DNA from: Phymorhynchus buccinoides | Taxonomy: Eukaryota > Mollusca > Gastropoda > Neogastropoda > Raphitomidae | DNA length: 64,000 nucleotides | Direction: 5' to 3' | Assembly: GCA_017654935.2 (NCBI GenBank) | Contig: CM065694.1 | Location: 8,948,719 to 9,012,718 of the forward strand | Part shown: in pieces, positions 1-9,863 of the stretch | Numbering within the stretch: the stretch's first letter is position 1 | Layout: each line of letters starts with the position of its first letter | Position numbers and translations under genes: made by a program | Notes under the pieces: generated by a model | What the model was told of the DNA's origin: nothing | The model's database searches: none | Seen by the model: only the letters and a program-made list of their open reading frames with translations

Positions 1-1
1 C

Positions 2-79
2 CAGGAGAAGGCTGAGAAGGCCCGGCGGATGTTTGAGAACAACCTGAAGACAGAGGGTTTGCAGCTAGAGTATGATAAG
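2..79 (+). CDS. Anoctamin (TMEM16) N-terminal exon, 3' part
   Basis: Reading from base 2 gives 26 codons containing KARRMFENNLKTEGLQLEYD, then the splice donor AAG|GTACAG at 79/80. The pattern of basic residues followed by F-x-x-N-L-x-x-x-G-L-x-L-E is typical of the cytosolic dimerisation domain that precedes the ten-helix membrane region of anoctamins. The exon ends in phase 0, which fits the phase-0 start of the exon at 1490. Its 5' end lies outside the window; the inverted copy at 21436-21592 shows what precedes it. Anoctamins work as homodimers in the plasma membrane or endomembranes as Ca2+-activated chloride channels or phospholipid scramblases. Which paralogue this is cannot be decided from this domain alone. 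Confidence 0.85.
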
Positions 80-215
80 GTACAGAGAGAGAGAGGGGGG
101 AGGGAGAGAGAGAGAGAGAGAGGGGGGGGGGGAGAGAGAGAGAGAGAGGGAAAGAGAGAGAGAAGTTTGAGAACAACCTTTTGTATCTGGAGCATGATGA
201 GACACACAGAGAGAG
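80..215 (+). pseudogene. GA-rich tract and decayed tandem copy of the preceding exon tail
   Basis: The donor at 80 runs straight into a GA/G-rich tract (about 83-164). A second, degraded copy of the exon end follows at 165-201: gtttgagaacaacct is identical to exon bases 32-46, and tttgtatctggagcatgatgag is a diverged copy of the last exon bases. A block of about 12 bases is missing and the donor GT is gone (GAG|ACACAC). GA repeat follows again, so the duplicated unit was exon tail plus donor plus GA tract. The copy cannot serve as an exon. The inverted arm carries it too (about 21300-21345, - strand). Confidence 0.7.
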
Positions 216-257
216 GGACAGACTGACAGACATATGGAATTTATGTGTGAGAGAGAT

Positions 258-400
258 AGAGACAGAGAGAGAGAAAAAAGAGAGAGACTGTGTGTGTGTG
301 TGTGTTGTGTGTGTGTGTGTGTGTGTGTGTGTGCATGCGCGCAAATGCATGCATTTGTGTGTGTGTGTGCGCGCATTGTATTTTTGTTTGCATGTGTGTG
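258..400. repeat. (GT)n / GA microsatellite
   Basis: Uninterrupted GT dinucleotides run from about 289 to 333 with flanking GA and GCGC-containing stretches. The open frames through it are simple-repeat artefacts. Confidence 0.95.
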
Positions 401-404
401 TGCA

Positions 405-858
405 CATGTATTATCTGAAGGAGCTCCATTGGCTCTCTGTGCAGTCCCGCCTTCAGTATAAGCTGGCTGTCCTATCTTTCCGTCACTTTGAACAGACCCT
501 TCCGCCTTACCTCTCCAGTGCTCTTCACACCTACACTCCTTCCCGCTCACTCAGGTCCTCAAACACAAAACTTCTGAAAGTTCCAAAAACAAATCTAAAA
601 TCATTTGGTGACCGCAGTTTCAGTTTCAGTGCCCCTGCTGTTTGGAATTCCCTCCCAGTCGATCTCCGTCATGAACCAACTATCTCTACTTTCAAAGCTG
701 AACTCAAGACTCACTACTTTCAAAGCTCATTCGGTTTGTAAATTTTTCCTTCTTGATCTTGTACCTGGGTGAATGATTGGGTAATAATGTCTTGTGTGAC
801 TGCGGGTGTATCGGTGAATGGAAGCGCCTTGAGTGTAAAATAATTATCGAAAGGCGCT
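405..858 (+). mobile_element. LINE 3' end (reverse transcriptase C-terminal fragment and 3' UTR)
   Basis: Bases 409-741 encode a peptide beginning YLKELHWLSVQSRLQYKL and containing PSRSLRSS, FGDRSFSFSAPAVWNSLP and FKAELKTH before a stop. This matches the tail that follows the reverse transcriptase domain in jockey/CR1-type non-LTR retrotransposons (LHWLPV..R..FK, ..SAP..WN.LP). About 110 bases of 3' UTR follow, ending in an AAGGCGC motif. The element is 5'-truncated, so it is a dead copy. A copy lies on the - strand at about 20662-21080. Confidence 0.85.
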
Positions 859-859
859 A

Positions 860-1426
860 CAGACAAACCCCTATTTTACGACCCTCTGTTAAGCGACCAC
901 CTCTCATTTGAGACCGGATTTGTTGGCACGGATGCATTTTATTTTACTATGTAAACGACCTCTCTTAAATGACTTCCTCTAAAACGCGACTTACGACTGC
1001 CATTTTGTTGGTTTTTACGACCGTTGCTGTCGTCTGCATAGACTTCGAGCAAAGGGAAACAACCACGGTCAAGGGCCTGAAAGCGGAGTCGCTTCCCTTG
1101 TTGTAGAAAAGATGGCGGAAAGCGTAGGAAAAGCACGAAAAACACTGACTTTGAAAAAGAAAACCACTGACTTTGGACGAGAGTGGAGGTGATTAAAAGA
1201 AATTGGCAAAGTGAAACTGTAATATCGATTGCACAATCCTATTGAGTTGGAAAGACCCAAATCCAGTTTTAATATGTCATTGTATGTGTGCATGAAGAAG
1301 AGAGTATGAACTGTGCTGAACTTTTTCTTTCTACGGCTGCCAGTGAAAACCTCCGTCATACGACCCCTCCAATTTACGACCGATTTTTCCGGACATTTTG
1401 GAAGTCTTAAAATAGAGGTTTGTCTG
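860..1426. mobile_element. Tc1/mariner (pogo)-like MITE, 567 bp
   Basis: The ends are inverted: CAGACAAACCCCTATTTTAC at 860 matches the complement of the right end (AAAATAGAGGTTTGTCTG, ending 1426). Both ends are flanked by TA (858-859 and 1427-1428), the target duplication of the Tc1/mariner superfamily. The end resembles the CAGTGGAACC family described below. It has no transposase frame. It sits at the very end of the LINE UTR and is also present in the inverted arm (20100-20659). Confidence 0.7.
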
Positions 1427-1489
1427 TATAGAAATGCTATCAATTATTATTATTATTTATATCATTAAACACATTTCTCACTGTTACAG

Positions 1490-1585
1490 ACAGGGATAGA
1501 GACCCACTTCGCCAAAGTGCACGCGCCCTACGCAGTACTGCGGCGCTACGCCGACATCCTGAATATTCGACTGCCCATGAAAGAG
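1490..1585 (+). CDS. Anoctamin N-terminal exon (dimerisation domain)
   Basis: This is a 32-codon exon bounded by the acceptor ctgttacag|ACA and the donor GAG|GTTGGA, phase 0 at both ends. It encodes TGIETHFAK followed by VHAPYAVLRRYADILNIRLP and MKE. The segment K-[VI]-H-A-P-[WY]-x-V-L-x-x-Y-A-[DE]-x-[LM]-x-I-[KR]-[LM]-P is one of the best-conserved signatures of the anoctamin cytosolic domain. Joined to exon 2-79 it reads continuously (..LEYDK-TGIETHFAK..). The family usually has W after HAP; Y here is a conservative change. Confidence 0.9.
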
Positions 1586-1683
1586 GTTGGAGAATGGAAG
1601 GGGGAAAATAATAAAACATGATCAGAAGAAGCATTTCAAACAATTTTCTCTCAAGCTATAGAAATAAAGCTTACTTTGAGGCA

Positions 1684-1911
1684 TTAACCCTTTGACTGCC
1701 AGAGAAAATTAAAGAATAAATCATTGTACAAACCATGCCATGAAAACAACAACTAATAGAGCCAATCTGGCAAAATGGCCTGGGGATATAACTCTCTTGA
1801 CTGTGCAAGAGCAAAAACCAATATATCTGAGTTATTCCTCTTCATCTAATGACGTCATCAGTGATGTCATCAAGTCAGTACGTGATATGTTTATGGCAGT
1901 CAAGGGGTTAA
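1684..1911. mobile_element. piggyBac-like MITE, TTAA-flanked
   Basis: The element runs from TTAACCCTTTGACTGCCA to TGGCAGTCAAGGGGTTAA, so its ends are perfect or near-perfect inverted repeats starting CCC and lying between TTAA tetranucleotides, the piggyBac target site. About 220 bp with no coding capacity. Copies: 19607-19848 (inverted arm) and 58694-58923; fragments at 12452 and 31598-31618. Confidence 0.75.
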
Positions 1912-2275
1912 ACCTTACTTTTCGGCTTATATTACTTGCGAGTTGTTGATAGAACTTATGGCTGGAGATTAGTAGATGCGCAATTAATTATATTAACATT
2001 GTTAGTTAGTGAGGCGGTGTTTTCGTATTGTTTGCTGAATGAAGTGTTTTGATAGATAGGGTTTATTTCTGATAATATGACAATATAAAAAAAGAAGGTA
2101 AGTTACTGCTTACATCATTATAACGAAAAGAAAAAACCATACAGTAACAATGCGGAGAATTCAAATATGGACCAAGACGTGTTTACACTTTATATACTTT
2201 TAAGGTGTTATGCTTTAAAAAAAAAAAAACCTGCTTTTTCTTTTTGCATGTAGATTTTGTGTCAGTTAGCTATTA

Positions 2276-2539
2276 AGCCAGCGACAGACTATGTGACTGC
2301 CTCATATGACGCAATCACGTCGTGACGTAGATCAAATTTTGTTTCCCGCACAGAAGACGTCACAAGCCATCTGACTCGATCAGACTCGATCAGTGAAATT
2401 TAGAACCCGCCCTATTCGGCCCTGTCACCTGACTGGGCCCGACTGAGTCAGACTGATCGAGTTAGATGGTATGCAAATGAGGTGAAACGTCACGACCTGA
2501 TCGAGTCACATGAGGCAGCCACATAGTCTGTCGCCGCCT
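2276..2539. mobile_element. Harbinger-like foldback MITE, 264 bp
   Basis: The ends AGCCAGCGACAGACTATGTG and the complement of CACATAGTCTGTCGCCGCCT pair over about 30 bases. TTA lies on each side (2273-2275, 2540-2542), the TWA-type 3-bp target duplication of PIF/Harbinger elements. The inverted arm has the uninterrupted site (gctattagacagc, near 19240) without the element, which confirms the boundaries. No coding capacity. Confidence 0.8.
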
Positions 2540-2724
2540 TTAGACAGCATGTTTGTTGATTGCTTCATGAATTTCAAACAAATAGTTTTGATTTAGGCCG
2601 TGTACACAGCAGATGCGGAAATCCCATGCGCAATCCGTAAATAAGTAACAGAAAGAAGGGAGAAAAAAAAGCGCACATGTCCGTATTTCCCCTAATCCGT
2701 ATATTGTGTTCCTTCTTTCTTTTA

Positions 2725-3937
2725 CAGTGGAGCCTCCCGTATAAGACCTCCCATTATAAGACTCCCTCCCACATAAGACCTACTTCTCTGAGACATTGCC
2801 CTTCTTTGTAAGTATTGAAATTACCTCCCTTATAAGATCTCCCATTATAAGCCTCCCTCCCACATAAGACCTACTTCTCTGAGACATTGCCCTTCTTTGT
2901 AAGTATTGAAATTACCTCCCTTATAAGATCTCCCATTATAAGACTCCTTCCCACATAAGACCTACTTCTCTGAGACATTGCCCTTCTTTGTAAGTATTGA
3001 AATTACCTCCCTTATAAGATCTCCCATTATAAGACTCCCTCCCACATAAGACCTACTTCTCTGAGACATTGCCCTTCTTTGTAAGTATTGAAATTACCTC
3101 CCTTATAAGAGTAAGACCTCCCATTATAAGACTCCCTCCCACATAAGACCTACTTCTCTGATACATTGCCCTTCTTTGTTAGTATTGAAAATTACCTCCC
3201 TTAAGACCCCTCCCGTATAAGACTCCCTCCCACATAAGACCTACTTCTCTGAGACATTGCCCTTCTTTGTAAGTATTGAAATTACCTCCCTTATAAGATC
3301 TCCCATTATAAGACTCCCTCCCACATAAGACCTACTTCTCTGAGACATTGCCCTTCTTTGTAAGTATTGAAATTACCTCCCTTATAAGATCTCCCATTAT
3401 AAGACTCCCTCCCACATAAGACCTACTTCTCTGAGACATTGCCCTTCTTTGTAAGTATTGAAATTACCTCCCTTATAAGACCTCCCATTATAAGACTCCC
3501 TCCCACATAAGACCTACTTCTCTGAGACATTGCCCTTCTTTGTAAGTATTAAAATTACCTCCCTTATAAGACCCTTCCCTTATAAGACCTCCCATTATAA
3601 GACTCCCTCCCACATAAGACCTACTTCTCTGAGACATTGCCCTTCTTTGTAAGTATTGAAATGACCTCCCTTTAAGACCCTCCCTTATAAGACCCCCCCT
3701 TATAAGACCCCTCCCTTACAAGACCCCTCCCTTTAAGACCTCATTTTGGATCATTATAGCACTCCCTCCCACATAAGACCTACTTCTCTGAGACATTGCC
3801 CTTCTTTGTAAGTATTGAAATTACCTCCCTTATAAGACCCCTCCCTTATAAGACCCCTGCATTATAAGACCCCTCCCTTATAAGACCTCATTTTGGATGA
3901 TTTTTGAAGGTCTTATTAGGGAGGTTAGGTTCCACTG
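2725..3937. mobile_element. pogo-like element with internal ~90-bp minisatellite (11 units)
   Basis: The element starts CAGTGGAGCCTCCCGTATAA and ends with the complement (..AGGTTCCACTG), with TA on both sides. The interior is a tandem array of about 11 units of about 90 bp, each containing TATAAGACCTCC, CATAAGACCTACTTCTCTGA and GACATTGCCCTTCTTTGTAA. The unit includes the terminal repeat motif, so the array looks grown from the element's own end. The inverted arm (about 18285-19055) has about 6 units. It lies in the anoctamin intron. Confidence 0.75.
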
Positions 3938-4339
3938 TACTTATTTATGGGTTTTGGTGCGTAACTTCCGCGTCTAATGCGTCCGAGGCCGTAGTCATAA
4001 AATGTTAGTTTGTGGAATTGGTTTTGATTCTTAATTCTACGATGTGTTTTTCGTTTTCAAAAACAAATCTGCGACTTGCTTTTGTTGATAGAGTGAGAGG
4101 GCAGAGGTAGAAGAGAAAGCAGCGGAGGTAGAACTAGAAGAGTTGCCGTTTTCAGACCTGTTTACCTTTACGATTTTGCCGTAATTTTTACGAAGCAAAA
4201 GTCTAATTACTGTGACGGAAAAAAACAACAACAAAACATTCATAAAAAAAACAACCACCACTACAGTTGCGTCGGCAAGCGACGCTTTTGAAACAATGCG
4301 GTGAAAAGTCATTCCGGTTCCCAGTCATTCTGTTTCAAG
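3938..4339. other. No gene recognised; region upstream of a candidate start codon
   Basis: This is ordinary AT-rich sequence, duplicated in the inverted arm (17900-18285). A frame on the - strand (4037-4312) exists but has runs of V, F and S and no recognisable domain. The last 40 bases would be a 5' UTR if the ATG at 4340 is used. Confidence 0.4.
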
Positions 4340-4386
4340 ATGGCGTCAAAGCGACCGCGTGGTGAGATCACAAGCAGTTTGAACAG
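4340..4386 (+). CDS. Candidate first exon of a small intronic gene or TE-derived gene
   Basis: The ATG in caagATGGCG (good initiation context) opens MASKRPRGEITSSLN, then the donor AACAG|GTTAGT. The exon is 47 bases, so it ends two bases into a codon, and the next candidate exon at 4682 begins with one base that completes Arg. I do not recognise the protein. The inverted arm carries the same segment with indels (about 17845-17905, - strand). It may be a real gene nested in the anoctamin intron or part of a mobile element, because the next exon runs into a dispersed repeat. Confidence 0.35.
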
Positions 4387-4681
4387 GTTAGTAAGCTGAG
4401 TTTGAAAGAGGAAAGGCCAATACATGGTTTAAAAAATGTTTTTAAAGATCTCCCAGTGCACGCACTACTGCTTGCATATAATCGGGTTATGTGAAGAAAA
4501 AGAAGAAAAAGAATCGACCACGCGTTGGATTACGGTTTTTTTCTTTCAAATTTACTATTTTTTGTTTCGCAAAATAGGGGGTAAACAGGTCTGCGTTTTT
4601 ATCCTTTTGGTTTCAAGCATGGTTTTTATTAATTTTTGTGTGCACCAAATGCGTTGGTCATGTTCTTGTTTGTTTTTTCAG

Positions 4682-4757
4682 AGCACAGCTAGCTAACACT
4701 ACCGTTTCCATTGCAGCTCAGGTTTTCGAGGCAGCCGAGAGGCAAAATAATTTGTAA
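4682..4757 (+). CDS. Candidate second exon of the small intronic gene
   Basis: A pyrimidine-rich tract and ttttttcag precede 4682. With the preceding exon the reading is ..SLNR-AQLANTTVSIAAQVFEAAERQ, ending at TAA 4755-4757. In the inverted arm (17354-17540, - strand) the frame stays open through AAERLNICNDVLDAALTMF and KQIQDNVYQLKYTDAVLPTL before a stop, so a one-base difference near 4745 shortens this copy. The full product would be about 75 residues, mostly helical in character, with no family I can name. The end of the frame overlaps the start of dispersed repeat B. Confidence 0.35.
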
Positions 4758-4845
4758 TGATGGTAGCTTGATGCAGCGCTGACTAGGTTTTGTACAGATT
4801 CAGGATAATGTTTATCAGCTTAATATACTGATGCTGTTGTTGGCC

Positions 4846-5030
4846 TACCCTGAAAAACTAAAACTAAGACTCCTAGGATCATCCCAACAGTGGAAGCACT
4901 TGAACACTGTGGTACAAGTGCATCAGCTAGGGATGAGAACATTATGTGTGTCACCGTTTTTGAATACCCCGCCACGTGGGCAGCCACACTCCGTCTTCGG
5001 GGGAGTATGCTGATGAAGTGAAGAAAAATA
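4846..5030 (+). repeat. Dispersed repeat family B copy
   Basis: Contains GACTCCTAGGATCATCCCAA, GAAGCACTTGAACACT and CACCAGCTAGGGATGAGAAC-like segments. The same order occurs at 10754-11045, 36929-37190 and 60397-60690, and inverted at 17215-17372. A poly-C run follows at 5048-5067. It is probably the 3' part of a non-autonomous or retro element; no coding capacity is seen. Confidence 0.7.
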
Positions 5031-5189
5031 CAGCACCCTGTCTTTGAGCCCCCCCCCCCCCCCCCCCAAACAAAAAACCCAACAACAACACACAAACTAC
5101 AACACACAAAACAACAACACAAAAACAAATCAATGACAAACAAACAAACAAAGCACAAAAAGAAACCATTTTTAGAGCTGTCAGCATTA

Positions 5190-5356
5190 ATTTTTGTTTA
5201 GTTCATGTCCTCCAAATTCAGAATATGTCGGCTGTATGCAGTGGGGAGACCAGTGAAAACTGAAAACCGGACACATACATGCGCTTACCCATTGTGACCA
5301 TAATTTGTTTGGGGCGGTTGAAATTATGGTCTGAGAGTGCAGAAGAAGAAGTTTAG
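5190..5356 (+). repeat. Dispersed repeat family C, 3' tail fragment
   Basis: Shares ctgtatgcagtggggagacc, agtgaaaactgaaaaccgg and a terminal (GAA)n with 6046-6512, 27530-27875, and the - strand copies at 15763-16140 and 33770-34100. A simple GAA tail is typical of the 3' ends of some LINEs and SINEs. Confidence 0.6.
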
Positions 5357-5584
5357 ACTATGAGCGGCATACATGCATCGCTACACTTTACAATGATTAT
5401 AATGCTAAATTTAGACTAGCGATATTGAAAATTGATTTTATTTATCAAACTGTGCTACAATTTCAGACAAATTTATAGATGTAAGAAAGTTCAACATTTG
5501 TAGTAAAAAAAAAAAAAAAATCAAAAAGACAGAGAGAGAAAAAAAAACCAGTGCAGAGTAAGATGGACAGGAATGCTGTAAGGA

Positions 5585-6045
5585 GAAAACTGGGAAGAGG
5601 ATTACTGAGAAAATTGGCAACATTGTTAAAAACATTGAAATTGCAACGCAAAAAGCTCATGAAATAGAAAAGAGAGAAGAAGCTGGAAGAGAAAGCGTAG
5701 ACTGCTTTATTTATTTTCTGTTTGGTTTGACCATGTTTTCTAATTGCGTGTTGTATGTTTATGTCATAGCTAAGTGATGTGGGTATGCCTCAAAAGCCAT
5801 CATTTTCCGTTTTTGTACGGCAGAATCAAACTTCGCTGGAAGAAATTAGGCCAAACTGTCCAAACGAGATTCGCGGATTTCAGAGAATTCAATTCAAAAT
5901 TGCTGACCGAATTTGTTTCTGACACTATTAAGTTGGTTTGCTTCACAAGTCAATTTTGGAGAATGCGATTTACCCTCTTGTGCTTTTCTTTTAGAATCTT
6001 CATTCTTGCATTTTTCATTCATTTCAACAACCGTTGTTGATGTTG
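5585..6045 (+). other. Coding-like remnants of unknown origin
   Basis: Two stretches read like protein on the + strand and are conserved in the inverted arm. One (about 5590-5700) gives KNIEIATQKAHEIEKREEAG, a charged helical peptide; the other (about 5815-5940) gives TRFADFREFNSKLLTEFVSD. Frames differ between the two arms by single-base indels, so no intact gene can be drawn. The position, just 5' of repeat C, suggests part of a longer mobile element. Confidence 0.3.
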
Positions 6046-6512
6046 CTCCTCTACCAGGGCCTAGGCAGCTTCTGTTTTCTGCCTTGCAGAAGAGAGATTG
6101 AACTTTATGCTGGGGCAGTGGGTGGATGCCTCGTGCCTCCATACGGGGAGCTGGTCGACCCCGTCCCCCTCCACGAGTCTCTCCCCGTGGGGATACCGGG
6201 GAGTCTTTCGTAAAAATAGTTCTCCCACCTTCTTGAAGTTCTGTGCTTGTAACTTCCTCTAATCTGCCACTCTCTTTGACTCTGTCTTTTCCCTTTGCTT
6301 TCTATCATCTACTATCTTTCTGACTTATTGGCCCATTCTCCTGCCTTTAAAAAAAACAAATCTTCAAAATAATTTTTCTCCTTTGAGCTCCTCCGAAATC
6401 AGAATGTGTTGGCTGTACGCAGCGGGGAGACCAGTGAAAACTGAAAACCAGACACATACGTACCTTACCCATTATGGCCATATGGCCTGGGAACGCAGAA
6501 GAAGAAGAAGTT
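6046..6512 (+). repeat. Dispersed repeat family C, longest copy
   Basis: Runs from gctcctctaccagggcctag through ccccgtggggataccgggga, tctgtgcttgtaacttcctc and ttgagctcctccgaaatcag to a (GAA)n end at 6499-6512. The same order is seen at 27530-27875 and 62820-63010 and, inverted, at 15763-16200 and 33770-34100. A homogeneous 3' end with a GAA tail points to a retroelement. Confidence 0.65.
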
Positions 6513-6555
6513 TATGCTTTTCTAAATCTTATTGTTGTCACATACTGTTTAATGA

Positions 6556-6761
6556 GTTTATATTAGCTAAATTCCTTCTCAAAGATCATTTTAGCAAAAC
6601 GAAACAATTTACAAACAAAAAACGAAATCGGAACAAGCTTTTGCGGCATACACGCATTCATTTGGCCAAGTTTAGTAAAAAAAAAACATTCTTTGCGATG
6701 CGTTGATGAATCATTAAGTGATTTTGTGTTGGTTTGTGACGGGTGTTATTTGGTTTTGATA

Positions 6762-6801
<40 letters not shown>

Positions 6802-7670
6802 CCTGCTTCAGAGAGATGCGTTCAATAAGTCTAGTATGATGATGGTAAGCTAAGCAGCACTTAATTATCTCCCCTCTCCACACCACACCACACCACACCC
6901 CCCTATCCCCTCACCAACTGTAATGCAACTTTCAGTATTTTGTCAGTATCTGCACAGATCTGAATAGCTTAAGAAAGTGTACCCCTAAAAAAGTGTTTGC
7001 GAAGCTGAAAGCAGCACTTAGCGACACCCCCCACGTCACGTGTCACATTCCCTCTTGTGCTTGGAAGATGTCTTAAGATTTCTTACCAGCTATAAGAAGG
7101 AAAATGTGAAAACCATGATTTTGACACGTGACGTGGTGGATCTTTAAAGCATGAAAGTGTTTATAATTATAGTGTACATGTATTATAAACCGTATCTGCA
7201 CAGATTTGAGTGTGTACCCCCAAAAAAAGTAGTTGTTTGAAAGCAAAATTTAAAGCACTAAGATGTGGATTGTGTACTATAAAGCTCAGATTGTATATTT
7301 AACAGCATGCATCAAAATCGTATGTAAAAGGGGGAGGGGAGCGGTGTGGGGGAGAAAGCAAGATGGGGAACGCAAATGAGACTAATAAGATTTTATCTTG
7401 CTGGGAAATTTACATTTTTAATCAATGGTTAACCACACATCGAAAAATTCCTCAATATTCTTTCATGATTACTCAACACACACACACACCACCACCAAGA
7501 TAGCATTTCACGAAGAATCATGCCTCACAAATGTCACAGTTGGATCTCAGTTGGATTGAGACGAATGCAACGTGATGCTGCCCTTAAGTTTATTCTCATC
7601 TCACTCTCCCTTAACCCCCACCCCACCCCAACATTTTTTTTTTTTCAAAATAGTTCCCAGTCCTTGTCTC
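6556..7670. other. Intron or intergenic sequence with a (GT)n tract and a small foldback
   Basis: No gene is seen. (GT)n occupies 6764-6800. The segment about 7015-7150 is an imperfect palindrome: its left side has CCACGTCACGTGTCA and its right side TGACACGTGACGTGG, about 85 bases apart, as expected of a short inverted-repeat MITE. Base 6556 marks the end of homology with the inverted arm. Confidence 0.5.
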
Positions 7671-7860
7671 CAAATAATAATAATGCATATTTTTATAGTG
7701 CCTATTCTCAGTAAGGGCTCTAAGCGCTTTACAAAACATATTTACATTGATTAAAAAGGAAACATTAAACAATACATGTTAAGCAAGAAAACAACCAGCC
7801 AAAGATGATTAAAAAGAAAACATTAAGCGATAAATATTAAGCAGGAAAACAAACCACCAA
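7671..7860 (+). repeat. Dispersed repeat fragment with GCGCTTTAC motif
   Basis: The segment aataataataatgcatattt then tatagtgcctattctc and taagcgctttacaaaacata resembles a retroelement 3' end common in invertebrate genomes. A 60-base duplication (gattaaaaagaaaacattaa) follows at 7748-7860. Confidence 0.45.
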
Positions 7861-8309
7861 AGAACTAGCGCGAAGTAGCCTTGCACACCCACACCCACAA
7901 CACACCACCACACACCGTCAGGAGACACGCGAGCACACGCGATTGCACAGACAGACAGATGCACGAGAGAGAGAGAGAGAGAGGGGGCACAACCATAATT
8001 TATGATCACATTGTACTCCAGACTAACATGCTGTGTAATAATACTAAGCTGTGTAATTGTTTCTGTATGTGCCAATCTGCCTTGGTTCTAAAGCTGGTTT
8101 GGCTGGCTGGCTGGCTGCCTGGTTGGCTGTATGGTGTGGGGCGGCTGAACCAACCTGCCTGCTGGTTGATCGATTGATTGGCTCTTTTGCTGCTTCGTTA
8201 AAAAAAATCCAAAAAAACGCATCCGCGCTTGCTTTTTTTTTTCTTTCTCCAGAGACTGCGGAAACAGCATGGGAGAAAGTTCCAGAATTTTGAGGTCAGC
8301 ACGTTAACA

Positions 8310-8627
8310 CGTAGTTACGCACACATGCACACACATGCGCGTGTGCGCATATGTGGACACATGCACACACATAGCGCATAAATGCACATTCATGGGCACA
8401 TACACACACACACGAACAATGCACACATGGGCAACACACACATGCACGCACGTAAGGGTGTTCATGCGCACACACATATACGCACGGACTCCCACACATA
8501 CAGTGATACACTCACACACAGACACATAGAGAAAGCACAAGCTTGCACGTACATACGCATGCACACACACGCACGCACATGCACACACACGCACACGCAT
8601 ACGCACACGCACACGCACACACACGCA

Positions 8628-8675
<48 letters not shown>
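8310..8675. repeat. (CA)n / (CACG)n microsatellite
   Basis: About 365 bases of CA, CACG and CACAT repeats. The His/Thr- and Val/Cys-rich frames on both strands are shadows of the repeat. Confidence 0.95.
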
Positions 8676-8677
<2 letters not shown>

Positions 8678-8938
8678 TAAGCAGAACAGGCATAAACTTT
8701 AAGATAATAGAAGAAAAGAAGAAAAAAATTGTCACTTTGGAGTTTAAGGTGGTTTTTGTTATTTTTATGTTTATGTATTTATTTCATTTTTAAGGGGAGG
8801 GGGTGCTGTTTGTTTATGCATTAATTTATTATGTTCTTGCTGCGTTTTTTGTTTTTATTTTACTTTGTTGGTGATGGTAGGGGTGAGGGATTTCTATTTG
8901 GGTTTTTTCAGATTGTGTCTTGTTTATATTACACTGGG
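8676..8938. other. AT-rich spacer between two microsatellites
   Basis: No coding, repeat-family or regulatory signal can be supported here. Confidence 0.5.
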
Positions 8939-9350
8939 GGAAATGTGTGTGTGTGTGCGCATGTGTGTGTGTGTGTGTGTGCGCATGTGTGTGTGTGTGT
9001 GTGCGCATGTGTGTGTGTGTGTGTGTGTGCGCATGTGTGTGTGTGCATGTGTGTGTGTGTGTGTGCGCATGTGTGTGTGTGTGCGCATGTGTGTGTGTGC
9101 GTATGCACACTCGCATATGTATGTGTGTGCGTGTGTACGTGTATGTGTGTGTATGCGTGCGCGTGTATGTGAGTGTGAGTGTGCGCATGTGTGCGTGCGT
9201 GTGCGCATGTGTGTGTGTGCGTATGCACACTCGCATATGTATGTGTGTGTGTGTGCGTGTGTACGTGTGTGTGTGTGTATGCGTGCGCGCGTATGTGAGT
9301 GTGCGTGTGTGTGCATGTGTGTGTGTATATATGTATGTGAGTGTGTGCAT
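8939..9350. repeat. (GT)n / (GTGC)n microsatellite
   Basis: About 410 bases of GT with periodic GCGCAT. A roughly 120-base higher-order repeat is visible: gcgtatgcacactcgcatat occurs at 9098 and again at 9218. Open frames through it are artefacts. Confidence 0.95.
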
Positions 9351-9631
9351 GTATTTGGTTGGTTCTTATGCTCAATTATTGCATTTGTTCAAAAGTACCC
9401 ACCTATGGGAGTTAAATTATTGGCACAAAGTCGTTCAGAGAGTGAGTTTTGTTTTTGTTCACCCATAGTGATTTTTTCTTAAGTGGATCTTAAGTAAGGA
9501 CTATCTGTTAGTATGACTTTTTATTGATATTTGGCACTGATTCCTTGACACGCAATATTTTTATACACCAATTTGTGCATATTTACATGGCGTCATTTGC
9601 ATACATAGTTTAATTGCATGTTTTATGCTAT

Positions 9632-9863
9632 AACCCTTTCACTGCCATTCAAAAATATTATGAAACTTAACTGGGCAGAGACAAAAAGTTATCTGCAATA
9701 TTGTGAATCCGTCTGTGACGTGTACAAAATTAGGCCTATCCTTACCTCCCAAATTTAAGAAAATAGGGTCTTCGGATAACAGGCCCTGATTTGATGCCTT
9801 TTAATCACATGGGTGTTGAACCATTGTGGTGCGTAAACGTGACATTGGCGGTGAAAGGGTTAA
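9632..9863. mobile_element. piggyBac-like MITE, second family
   Basis: Begins TAACCCTTTCACTGCCA and ends TTGGCGGTGAAAGGGTTAA, giving inverted ends beginning CCC and a TTAA-type target. The interior (cctatccttacctcccaaa, aacaggccctgatttgatgc) is shared with 29600-29847, 38487-38734, 39512-40044 and 61346-61602. Confidence 0.75.

Noticed and set aside
4037..4312. 91-residue frame on the - strand
   Set aside because: Low-complexity V, F and S runs, not preserved in frame in the inverted arm.
8310..9350. Long Cys/Val-, His/Thr-rich open frames
   Set aside because: They are six-frame shadows of (CA)n/(GT)n microsatellites; the same holds at 181-461, 36835-37426, 38782-39234, 39994-40612, 41745-42075, 42458-42682 and 62299-62620.
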